A stretch of DNA of 34,192 nucleotides from Accumulibacter sp. GTDB lineage: Bacteria; Pseudomonadota; Gammaproteobacteria; Burkholderiales; Rhodocyclaceae. Below, one piece after another: positions 8,812-15,955 of this stretch. Where the stretch lies: positions 1 to 34,192 of the forward strand of contig NZ_JAEUOL010000271.1 of the NCBI RefSeq assembly GCF_016789985.1, read 5' to 3'. A model generated the notes under the pieces. It was not told the origin of the DNA. It saw nothing but the letters and a program-made list of their open reading frames with translations, and did no database searches. The stretch's first letter is position 1. Each line of letters begins with the position of its first letter. A program made the position numbers and the translations under genes.

Positions 8812-8997
8812 CGCCCCGGTTCTCCGGGTGACCGCCACCTCCCGACTGGAATAATTACTGCACATCGATCATTGTCTGCTCCCTTGCATCGGACCCGCCC
8901 GGCAGGCAGCCTCGTTGCCAACGGCGGACGATAAGCGTGATGTCCACCGGTGATCATGAAGCCGGTTGACATTCTCGGGCAGGATGCACGATCTGGC

Positions 8998-9029
8998 TTG
9001 ACTTGAATGTCGATATGACTACACTAGTC
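8998..9029 (+). promoter_or_regulatory. Promoter and overlapping candidate operator of the arsR operon
   Basis: A TTGACT box at 8998-9003 and TACACT at 9020-9025 are 16 bases apart. The -10 region is overlapped by the inverted repeat GACTA-CAC-TAGTC (9017-9029). In addition, GTCGATATG occurs twice, at 9009-9017 and 9027-9035, in the same orientation 18 bp apart. An operator over the -10 is where an ArsR-type repressor would be expected to bind, so autoregulation is a reasonable inference. Confidence 0.55.
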
Positions 9030-9075
9030 GATATGTTTCTGGATTTTCCTGGTGCTTCTTGGGCGAGGGCAGGCC

Positions 9076-9387
9076 ATGCGGGGTGATTACGGGCGAATGA
9101 TGCCGCAGGAGTGGCGGTCGATGTCCAGGGTTTTTGCTGCGCTTGGCGATCAGCACCGACAGCGAATTCTGCTGCTTTTCGAGCCCGGCGAGCGTCTCAA
9201 TGTTGGCCAGATCGCTGAAGTGTCCACGCTGGCCCGGTCGACGGTGTCGCATCATCTGAAGACCTTGCGCGATGCCGAAGTCTTGCTCTCCGAGAAGCTC
9301 GGCAAGGAGGTCTATTTCTGGATCAACAAGTCGTTTCTCGAACAATCCTTGCGCAATGTGTTGTCCTATGTCGAGGAGTCCACCTGA
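9076..9387 (+). CDS. ArsR-family winged-helix transcriptional regulator
   Basis: The product has about 103 residues from the ATG at 9076. Alternative starts are the GTG at 9052 and the ATG at 9121; the latter has a good AGGAG site but would remove the first helix (PQEWRSMSRVFAALGD). The core is a typical ArsR fold: FAALGDQHRQRILLLF, then the helix-turn-helix VGQIAEVSTLARSTVSHHL, KTLRDAEVL, and the wing KLGKEVYFWIN. The protein contains no Cys at all and lacks the ELCVC metal site, so it is not a classical arsenic or zinc thiolate sensor. It probably responds to another signal. It heads the operon and overlaps the amidohydrolase start (TGATG), and an inverted repeat covers its promoter. Confidence 0.88.
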   Translation: MRGDYGRMMPQEWRSMSRVFAALGDQHRQRILLLFEPGERLNVGQIAEVSTLARSTVSHHLKTLRDAEVLLSEKLGKEVYFWINKSFLEQSLRNVLSYVEEST

Positions 9388-10658
9388 TGGCACGCGTGGT
9401 AGGGCAGGGAGCGGGGAGGAAACCGCACCGGCGCAGCTTTCTGGTGGCTGGCATGGTGGCTGGTGGCGTCGTTCTTTCGGGAGTCGTCACCAAACATCGC
9501 GGGGCGCTGTTCAACAACTGCCGGGCATCGCTGCCACAGGGTGGCGGAATCGAACGACTGGTCCACTCGGCCTGGGCCGGGATCGACCCGGCGCAGTTTC
9601 TCGACTGTCATGTACACCTGGTGGGTACTGGCGATTCGGGTAGCGGCATCGAGGTGAATCCACAGATGGAGAGCCTCTTCCACCCGTTGCAATACACACA
9701 ACGCCTGTTCTATCTCAACGCCGGCTGCGTGCATGACGCGCCAGGGCGGGTCGACGAGAGTTACGTCGAGCGCATGCAGAATCTGGTCGACGGGCTGGCG
9801 CCGGGTGCCCGGTTGCTGTTGTTCGCTTTCGACCGCTTTCACGATACGACCGGGCGGGCCGACCCCGCGCTCACTTCATTCTATACGCCGAACGCCTATG
9901 CTCGGCAGATTGCCGCCCGTCACCCGCAGTACTTTGCCTGGGCGGCATCGATTCACCCCTACCGGGCCGACTGCGTCGAGCAGCTTGCCGCCGCGGTCGA
10001 GGGCGGCGCGCTGGCGGTCAAATGGCTGCCGCCGGCGATGGGCATTGATCCGTCGTCAGCGCAGTGCGATCGCTTTTATACGGCGCTGGCCGCCCATGGT
10101 CTGCCGCTGATCAGCCACGCCGGCGAAGAGAAGGCGGTGCGTGGCAGTGACCGGCAGGCCTTCGGCAACCCCTTGTTGCTGCGGCGCGCGCTCGATCATG
10201 GTGTGCGCGTGGTGGTGGCGCATTGTGCCTCGCTCGGCGAGGCCGTCGATCTGGACCGCGGAGCGAACGGTCCGCAGCTTCCCTGCTTCGCTCTGTTTTC
10301 CCGCATGATGGGCGAAGCGCGTTATGAGAAACTGCTTTATGCCGATATCTCGGCCCTGACCCAAAGGAACCGCAGCATCGCGGTCCTGCAGACCCTGCTC
10401 GAGCGGGGTGAATGGCAGGCGCGCCTGCTCAACGGCTCCGATTACCCGCTGCCGGGAATCGTGCCGCTGATCCTGCCCGACGAGTTTGCCGCGCACGGCA
10501 TGCTGGCACCGACGGCAGTGCCACTGCTCGAGGCGATCCGGCAGCATAATCCGCTGCTCTTCGATTTCGTACTCAAGCGGCACCTGGCGTGGCGCGGGCA
10601 TCGCTTTCCCCCGGCGATCTTCGAGACCCGAAGCTTCTTTGAAAGGAAGAATGCATGA
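9387..10658 (+). CDS. Tat-exported amidohydrolase-superfamily hydrolase
   Basis: Starts at an ATG overlapping the arsR stop, with GAGGAG eight bases upstream. The 423-residue product opens with a twin-arginine signal (RRSFLVAG, Arg15-Arg16, then a hydrophobic stretch to about residue 34), so a periplasmic or membrane-anchored location is inferred. The TIM-barrel metal site is visible as DCHVHL (residues 73-78), SHAGEE (His244), AHCAS (His279) and GSDYP (Asp352), the normal order in amidohydrolases. A Lys in ALAVKWLPP precedes His244 and may act as metal bridge, but this is uncertain. The substrate is unknown. Its stop overlaps the start of the MFS-PlsC gene (ATGA), and the gene is co-transcribed with lipid and ubiquinone genes. 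Confidence 0.85.
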   Translation: MARVVGQGAGRKPHRRSFLVAGMVAGGVVLSGVVTKHRGALFNNCRASLPQGGGIERLVHSAWAGIDPAQFLDCHVHLVGTGDSGSGIEVNPQMESLFHPLQYTQRLFYLNAGCVHDAPGRVDESYVERMQNLVDGLAPGARLLLFAFDRFHDTTGRADPALTSFYTPNAYARQIAARHPQYFAWAASIHPYRADCVEQLAAAVEGGALAVKWLPPAMGIDPSSAQCDRFYTALAAHGLPLISHAGEEKAVRGSDRQAFGNPLLLRRALDHGVRVVVAHCASLGEAVDLDRGANGPQLPCFALFSRMMGEARYEKLLYADISALTQRNRSIAVLQTLLERGEWQARLLNGSDYPLPGIVPLILPDEFAAHGMLAPTAVPLLEAIRQHNPLLFDFVLKRHLAWRGHRFPPAIFETRSFFERKNA

Positions 10659-12535
10659 GTTCCCAGTTTGGTCTGCTCAAGGTCCGTCGCTTCGCACCCT
10701 TTTTCGGGACACAGTTCCTTGGTGCCTTCAACGACAACCTGTTCAAGAATGCGCTGATCGTGCTGCTCACCTTCCAGGCCGCGAAGTGGACGGCCATCGC
10801 GCCGGGCGTCCTGACCAATCTCGCGGCAGGCATCTTCATCCTGCCGTTCTTCCTGTTCTCGGCGACCGCCGGACAACTGGCCGACAAGTACGACAAGGCA
10901 AAGCTGGCTCGCCTGGTGAAGCTGCTCGAAATCCTCATCATGGCCGTCGCACTGGTCGGCTTCTCGCTGCACAGCCTGTCGGTCCTGCTCAGCGCGCTGT
11001 TTCTGCTCGGACTCCATTCGACGCTGTTCGGTCCGGTCAAGTATGCGATCCTGCCGCAGCACCTGCGCGAGGATGAGCTGGTCGGCGGCAATGCGCTGGT
11101 CGAGGCCGGCACCTTCGTCGCCATCCTGGTCGGCACACTGGCCGGTGGTCTGCTTGCCGGCGCAGCCGATCATCCCGTCTGGGTGGCTTATGCCGGCCTG
11201 GTCGTCGCACTGCTGGGCTACCTGTGCAGCCGCGGCATTCCGACGGCTCCACCGCCGGCGCCGGAACTGCAGGTCAGTCTCAATCCGTTGTCCGAAACCT
11301 GGCGTAACATTGGTTTTGCGCGCGAGAACCGTACGGTCTTCCTGTCGATTCTCGGCATCTCCTGGTTCTGGCTCTACGGAGCACTCTTTCTCGCACAGTT
11401 TCCGGCCTACGCCAAGGACGTGCTGGGGGGAAGCGAAACCTCGGTGACGCTTCTGCTGGCGGTGTTTACGATCGGCATCGGGCTGGGTTCGCTGCTTTGC
11501 GAGCGGCTTTCGGCGGGTCATGTCGAGATCGGTCTGGTGCCTTTCGGTTCGATCGGTCTGACGTTGTTCGGCATCGACCTGGCCTTTGCCTCGCCCACCC
11601 GGCTGCCTGCCGGGGTACCGCTGTCGCTGGGCGGCCTGCTCGCCCTGCACGAGACCTGGCGGGTGCTGTTCGATCTCTTCGCACTCGGGCTGTTCGGCGG
11701 TTTCTTCATCGTGCCGCTCTACGCCCTGATTCAACTGCGCAGCGCGCCCGAAATGCGGGCGCGCATCATCGCCGCCAACAACATCCTCAAGGCACTGTTC
11801 ATGGTTGTCGGGTCGCTGGCAGCCGCCGGTCTGCTCGGCGACGGCCTGTCGATCCCCGCCCTGTTCGGTGTCGCGGCGGTGTGCAATGCGGCGGTCGCGG
11901 TCTACATCTACAGTCTGGTGCCCGAGTTCATGCTGCGCTTCATCGCCTGGCTGCTGATCCACTCGATTTACCGCCTGCGCCAGCAGGGGGCGGCAAACAT
12001 TCCTGAGGAGGGGCCGGCGGTACTGATCTGCAACCACGTCAGTTTCGTCGATCCGCTGGTGATCGCCGCCGCCAGCCGTCGGCCGATCCGTTTCGTCATG
12101 GATTACCGGATCTACCGCACACCGTTGATCGGCTTCATCTTTCGCCACATGCATGCGATCCCGATTGCGCCGGCCCGAGAGGATGCGGCGATGCTGGAGG
12201 CGGCGTTCGAGGAGGTGGCGCGAGCCCTCGGGGCGGGCGAACTGGTGGCCATCTTCCCCGAGGGACGGATCACCGACAACGGCGAACTCTACCCCTTCCG
12301 GCCTGGGGTACAGCGCATCGTCGAGCGGACGCCGGTGCCGGTGATTCCGCTGGCGCTGCAGGGCCTGTGGGGCAGCTTTTTCAGCCGCAAGGACGGGCCG
12401 GCAATGAGCAAACCGCTGCGCCGTGGCCTGTTCTCGAAGATCGCGCTGACCGTGGGCAGGCCGGTGGCGCCGGAGGCGGCGACGCCGGAGCATCTGCAGG
12501 AGATCGTCACCGGGTTGCGGGGTGACTGGCGCTAG
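10655..12535 (+). CDS. MFS (LplT-like) transporter fused to a PlsC-type acyltransferase
   Basis: The 626-residue protein has two parts. Residues 1-420 form a major-facilitator transporter with about 11-12 helices; the N-terminal motif APFFGTQFLGAFNDNLFKNA is characteristic of the lysophospholipid flippase LplT. Residues 440-626 form a glycerolipid acyltransferase domain with NHVSFVD (catalytic His461 and Asp466), FPEGR (Glu536) and VIPLALQGLWGS. The AMP-binding synthetase domain of E. coli Aas is absent. By family knowledge such fusions bring lysophospholipids to the inner leaflet and re-acylate them; the acyl donor is probably acyl-ACP or acyl-CoA. It overlaps the amidohydrolase stop, has AGGAAG upstream, and ends one base before the ubiA start. 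Confidence 0.88.
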   Translation: MSSQFGLLKVRRFAPFFGTQFLGAFNDNLFKNALIVLLTFQAAKWTAIAPGVLTNLAAGIFILPFFLFSATAGQLADKYDKAKLARLVKLLEILIMAVALVGFSLHSLSVLLSALFLLGLHSTLFGPVKYAILPQHLREDELVGGNALVEAGTFVAILVGTLAGGLLAGAADHPVWVAYAGLVVALLGYLCSRGIPTAPPPAPELQVSLNPLSETWRNIGFARENRTVFLSILGISWFWLYGALFLAQFPAYAKDVLGGSETSVTLLLAVFTIGIGLGSLLCERLSAGHVEIGLVPFGSIGLTLFGIDLAFASPTRLPAGVPLSLGGLLALHETWRVLFDLFALGLFGGFFIVPLYALIQLRSAPEMRARIIAANNILKALFMVVGSLAAAGLLGDGLSIPALFGVAAVCNAAVAVYIYSLVPEFMLRFIAWLLIHSIYRLRQQGAANIPEEGPAVLICNHVSFVDPLVIAAASRRPIRFVMDYRIYRTPLIGFIFRHMHAIPIAPAREDAAMLEAAFEEVARALGAGELVAIFPEGRITDNGELYPFRPGVQRIVERTPVPVIPLALQGLWGSFFSRKDGPAMSKPLRRGLFSKIALTVGRPVAPEAATPEHLQEIVTGLRGDWR

Positions 12536-12536
12536 A

Positions 12537-13442
12537 ATGAAGCCCATGGGAACTACGGGTGAGAGACTGCGCGAACGGATCGACCTCTATGAACGATTGA
12601 TGCGCCTCGACAAGCCGATCGGCATCCTGCTCCTGCTCTGGCCGACACTTTGGGGCCTGTGGCTGTCGGCGCTGGGCCGGCCGGACTGGTTGGTGGTGTG
12701 GATCTTCGTGCTCGGGACGGTGCTGATGCGCTCGGCCGGTTGCGTGATCAACGATCTCGCCGACCGCAACTTCGATCCGCATGTGGCGCGCACCCGCGAT
12801 CGGCCGCTGGCCGCCGGCCGGGTCTCGGTCAGGGAGGCCTTGCTGCTGTTTGCTGCCCTCGTCGGCTGTGCCTTCGTGCTGGTGCTGCCGCTGCGCAGCT
12901 GGCTGATGGTCGGTCTTTGCGCGGCGGCGCTGTTCCTTGCTGCGAGCTATCCTTTTACCAAGCGTTTTCTGGCGATTCCGCAAGCCTATCTCGGTGTTGC
13001 CTTCGGCTTCGGCATTCCACTGGCCTACGCTGCCCAGCTCGGCCGCGTGCCGGCGGAGGCCTGGTGGCTGCTGCTGGCCAATGTCTGCTGGGCGATTGCC
13101 TACGATACCGAATACGCGATGGTCGATCGGGCCGACGATCTGAAGATCGGCATCCGGACTTCGGCGATCACCTTTGGCCGGGCCGATGTGGCGGTGGTGA
13201 TGCTCTGTTACGCACTGGCGCTTGGCCTGATCGGCGTGATCGGGCAGCAGTCCGGCCTTGGCGCCTGGTTCTACGGCGGGCTGGCGGTTGCTGCCGGCAT
13301 CGCCGGCTATCATTACACGCTGATCCGCGAACGCGACCCGCAGCGCTGCTTCAAGGCCTTCCGGCACAACAACTGGCTGGGTGCCAGCGTTTTCGCCGGC
13401 ATTGCCCTCGATTATCTTGCCACCGGAGGAATCAACGGATGA
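12537..13442 (+). CDS. ubiA: 4-hydroxybenzoate polyprenyltransferase
   Basis: The product is 301 residues from the ATG at 12537; a second ATG at 12546 is possible, and neither has a strong ribosome site, so coupling to the preceding gene is likely. The polytopic membrane protein has both Asp-rich motifs of the UbiA family. The first is NDLADRNFD (residues 72-80), followed by RTRDRPLAAGRV; the second is YDTEYAMVDRADD (from residue 189), followed by KIGIRTSAITFG. Together they bind magnesium and the prenyl diphosphate. UbiA attaches the polyprenyl tail to 4-hydroxybenzoate in ubiquinone synthesis at the inner membrane. The presence of ubiD two genes on supports this assignment over heme or menaquinone prenyltransferases. 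The stop overlaps the next start (ATGA). Confidence 0.95.
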   Translation: MKPMGTTGERLRERIDLYERLMRLDKPIGILLLLWPTLWGLWLSALGRPDWLVVWIFVLGTVLMRSAGCVINDLADRNFDPHVARTRDRPLAAGRVSVREALLLFAALVGCAFVLVLPLRSWLMVGLCAAALFLAASYPFTKRFLAIPQAYLGVAFGFGIPLAYAAQLGRVPAEAWWLLLANVCWAIAYDTEYAMVDRADDLKIGIRTSAITFGRADVAVVMLCYALALGLIGVIGQQSGLGAWFYGGLAVAAGIAGYHYTLIRERDPQRCFKAFRHNNWLGASVFAGIALDYLATGGING

Positions 13443-13870
13443 AGACTTGCCTGTTCGGCGCCCTGGCGCTGCTCTCGAGCGCCCTGCAGGCGACCGAAGA
13501 CACCCGCCATCTGGTGCCGATGCCGCTTGCGGCAGAGGTCAATCTGCGCGCCGAGATGCGCGCCAGCCTGCTCGCCCTGAACGAGATTCTCGGCCTGGTG
13601 GCGGCCGGAAAACTCAAGGAAGCTGGCGAGATCGCGGAGCGGGAACTTGGCGTTTCGGCCATGGGCAAGCACCGCGGCCAGCCTTTCGACGCCCGTCCCG
13701 GACCGCACATGCCAGTGGCGATGCACGCGATCGGCATGGATGGCCACAAGGCGGCGAGCGATTTTGCGCGCATCGCGGCAAGCGGTGATCGGGAGAAGAC
13801 GATCGCTGCGCTGCCCTCGCTGACCTCGGCCTGCGTCGCCTGCCACTATTCCTATCGCACTCGTCAGTAG
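13439..13870 (+). CDS. Cytochrome c'-like (class II) small periplasmic cytochrome
   Basis: Starts at an ATG overlapping the ubiA stop, with GGAGGA upstream. The 143-residue product has a signal peptide ([18 protein letters not shown]) and a mostly helical mature part. One heme-binding motif, CVACH (residues 132-136), lies at the extreme C-terminus and is followed by YSYR. C-terminal CxxCHxxYR is the hallmark of cytochrome c' and class II c-type cytochromes. The four-helix bundle is shorter or more divergent than usual, and a sixth-ligand Met cannot be assigned. Possible roles are electron transfer or NO binding. Its place between ubiA and ubiD suggests a link to quinone-dependent respiration, but this is inference. 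Confidence 0.8.
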   Translation: MKTCLFGALALLSSALQATEDTRHLVPMPLAAEVNLRAEMRASLLALNEILGLVAAGKLKEAGEIAERELGVSAMGKHRGQPFDARPGPHMPVAMHAIGMDGHKAASDFARIAASGDREKTIAALPSLTSACVACHYSYRTRQ

Positions 13871-13887
13871 CCGGAGATGCGCAGCCG

Positions 13888-15351
13888 ATGAAGTATCATG
13901 ACCTGCGCGATTTCATCGTGCAACTGGAGGGCTTGGGCGAGCTCAGGCGGATCAGCGTCGAGATCGATCCGCGCCTGGAGATGACCGAGATCTGCGATCG
14001 CGTGCTGCGCGCCGGCGGGCCGGCGTTGCTCTTCGAGAACCCGCGCGGGCACGCCATTCCGGTGCTGGCCAATCTGTTCGGAACGCCGCGGCGGGTGGCG
14101 CTGGGCATGGGGCAGGAGTCGGTAGTCGCCCTGCGCGAGGTCGGCAAGCTGCTCGCCTATCTCAAGGAACCCGAACCACCGAAAGGGCTCAAGGATGCCT
14201 GGGACAAACTGCCGGTGCTCCGGCAGGTGCTCAACATGGCGCCGCGCGTGCGTTCCTCGGCACCCTGCCAGGAAGTGGTCCGGGAGGGTGCCGAGGTCGA
14301 TCTGGCGCGTCTGCCGATCCAGTTCTGCTGGCCGGGCGACGCGGCTCCACTGATCACCTGGGGGCTGACGGTGACGCGCGGACCGCACAAGACGCGCCAG
14401 AATCTCGGCATCTATCGACAACAGGTGCTCGGTCGGAACAAGGTGATCATGCGCTGGCTCGCGCACCGCGGTGGCGCGCTCGATTTTCGTGAGCACTGCC
14501 TGCAGCATCCTGGCCAGCCTTTCCCGCTGGCAGTGGCGTTGGGGGCGGATCCGGCGACCATTCTCGCTGCCGTGACACCGGTGCCTGACAGTCTCTCGGA
14601 GTATCAGTTTGCCGGTCTGCTGCGCGGTGCCAAGAGCGAAGTGGTGAAATGTCTGGGTTCCGATCTGCAGGTGCCGGCTTCGGCCGAGGTGGTTCTCGAA
14701 GGCTGCATCGATCCACAGGAAAGCGCGCTCGAAGGGCCCTACGGTGACCATACCGGCTACTATAACGAGCAGGCCCGCTTTCCGGTCTTCACCATCGAGC
14801 GCCTGACGATGCGTCGGCAACCGATCTACCACAGCACCTACACCGGCAAACCGCCCGATGAGCCGGCAATGCTCGGCGTCGCACTGAACGAAGTCTTCGT
14901 GCCGCTGTTGCAGAAGCAGTTTCCCGAGATCGTCGATTTCTACCTGCCGCCGGAGGGCTGTTCCTACCGCCTGGCGACGGTCAGCATCCGCAAGCAGTAC
15001 CCGGGCCATGCCAAGCGTGTGATGTTCGGCATCTGGAGTTTCCTGCGCCAGTTCATGTACACCAAGTTCATCGTGGTGGTTGACGACGACGTCAACGTCC
15101 GCGACTGGAAGGAAGTGATCTGGGCGATGACCACGCGGGTCGATGCGGCGCGCGACACGCTGATTGCCGAGCAGACGCCGATCGACTATCTTGATTTTGC
15201 CAGCCCGGTGGCCGGTCTGGGCAGCAAGATGGGGATCGATGCGACCAACAAGTGGCCCGGCGAGACCAGCCGCGAGTGGGGCCGGCCGATCGTCATGGAC
15301 CCGGCGGTGAAGCAACGGATCGATGTGCTGTGGACTGATCTGGGCCTGTGA
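13888..15351 (+). CDS. ubiD: UbiD, 3-polyprenyl-4-hydroxybenzoate decarboxylase
   Basis: The ATG at 13888 has CGGAG ten bases upstream, 17 bases after the cytochrome gene. The 487-residue product has the usual UbiD length and start ([22 protein letters not shown]), the [20 protein letters not shown] segment, the [11 protein letters not shown] strand, and the conserved [13 protein letters not shown] block that supplies acidic active-site residues. UbiD uses prenylated FMN (made by UbiX) to decarboxylate 3-polyprenyl-4-hydroxybenzoate, the step after UbiA. No ubiX is in the window. It is the last gene of the coupled run that begins at arsR; the next gene lies 73 bases on and has its own ribosome site. 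Confidence 0.96.
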   Translation: MKYHDLRDFIVQLEGLGELRRISVEIDPRLEMTEICDRVLRAGGPALLFENPRGHAIPVLANLFGTPRRVALGMGQESVVALREVGKLLAYLKEPEPPKGLKDAWDKLPVLRQVLNMAPRVRSSAPCQEVVREGAEVDLARLPIQFCWPGDAAPLITWGLTVTRGPHKTRQNLGIYRQQVLGRNKVIMRWLAHRGGALDFREHCLQHPGQPFPLAVALGADPATILAAVTPVPDSLSEYQFAGLLRGAKSEVVKCLGSDLQVPASAEVVLEGCIDPQESALEGPYGDHTGYYNEQARFPVFTIERLTMRRQPIYHSTYTGKPPDEPAMLGVALNEVFVPLLQKQFPEIVDFYLPPEGCSYRLATVSIRKQYPGHAKRVMFGIWSFLRQFMYTKFIVVVDDDVNVRDWKEVIWAMTTRVDAARDTLIAEQTPIDYLDFASPVAGLGSKMGIDATNKWPGETSREWGRPIVMDPAVKQRIDVLWTDLGL

Positions 15352-15424
15352 ACACCGCTCGGTTGGCCCGGCGGCGGGCTGTAGCCGGCTGGCGGTGCCC
15401 AGCCCCTGACTCTGGAGAATAAGG

Positions 15425-15823
15425 ATGAGCCAAGAATCGATGCCTCGGTCGGACCTGGAAGGGGCGCGTGCCTGGTGCCACGTCATCTACGGGCTGCACG
15501 CGCTGGCCGTGGTGGTCGGGGTGACCGGCGCGGCCAGCGTGGCCGGTGCCTTTGTTTTCGGCGTGCCGTCGCTGATCGCCGTGGTGCTCAACTATCTGAA
15601 GCGCGGCGAGGTGATCGGCAGCTGGCTCGACAGCCACTATCGCTGGCAGATCCGGACCTTCTGGTTCACCCTGCTGTGGTTGCTGGTCTATGGCCTGCTG
15701 ATCATCACGATTGTCGGCATACCGATCGCCTGGGTGCTGATCGTCATTCTCGGGGTTTGGGTGGCCTACCGCGTCATCCGCGGCTGGCTGGCCCTGGCCG
15801 ACCGGCGGCCGGTCGGCGGCTGA
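15425..15823 (+). CDS. Small DUF4870-like membrane protein
   Basis: The product is 132 residues with a good ribosome site (GGAG and AAGG before the ATG). Three hydrophobic helices are visible: ALAVVVGVTGAASVAGAF with VFGVPSLIAVVLNYL, then FWFTLLWLLVYGLLIITIVG, then IPIAWVLIVILGVWVAY. The middle loop carries SWLDSHYRWQIRTFW, a pattern common in small inner-membrane proteins of the DUF4870 or related groups. No enzymatic motif is present. It lies downstream of ubiD in the same direction and might be read through from that operon, since no terminator is evident in between. Its function is unknown. Confidence 0.7.
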   Translation: MSQESMPRSDLEGARAWCHVIYGLHALAVVVGVTGAASVAGAFVFGVPSLIAVVLNYLKRGEVIGSWLDSHYRWQIRTFWFTLLWLLVYGLLIITIVGIPIAWVLIVILGVWVAYRVIRGWLALADRRPVGG

Positions 15824-15955
15824 AGCCTGTCCGGGGATCGGCGGTTCGGTCATCTGGCGGTCGGCAGGTCGGCGAAGCTGCGCGGTGTTCGCACCTGTGA
15901 AGTGCGTGGCTGATCGACTATCATCGGCCATTGATCGTCCTGATGATTGTCATTG

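Larger units (their letters stand above)
7247..8997. other. 1.75-kb region without an intact gene: decayed coding remnants
   Basis: No frame here reads like a complete gene: the ORFs are short, overlapping on both strands and rich in Arg, Pro and Ser, as expected for non-coding high-GC DNA. Within it I recognise three minus-strand fragments: probable GGDEF pieces (7646-7739), a CheB C-terminus (8111-8233) and an istA fragment of an IS21-family element (8460-8726, probable left end near 8811). The stretches 7247-7645, 7740-8110 and 8234-8459 contain nothing I can name. The segment 8812-8997 holds only the upstream flank of the arsR promoter. The pattern suggests an old insertion followed by deletions. 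Confidence 0.7.

Noticed and set aside
10442..12547. 701-residue open frame on the minus strand
   Set aside because: It is antisense to the amidohydrolase end and the MFS-PlsC gene, very rich in Arg, Gln, Asp and His, without any fold motif. Such shadows are common opposite high-GC genes; the plus-strand gene has clear family motifs.
13864..15486. 540-residue open frame on the minus strand
   Set aside because: Antisense to ubiD, with biased composition (Arg/His/Gln/Leu) and no recognisable domain. The plus strand encodes a full-length UbiD.
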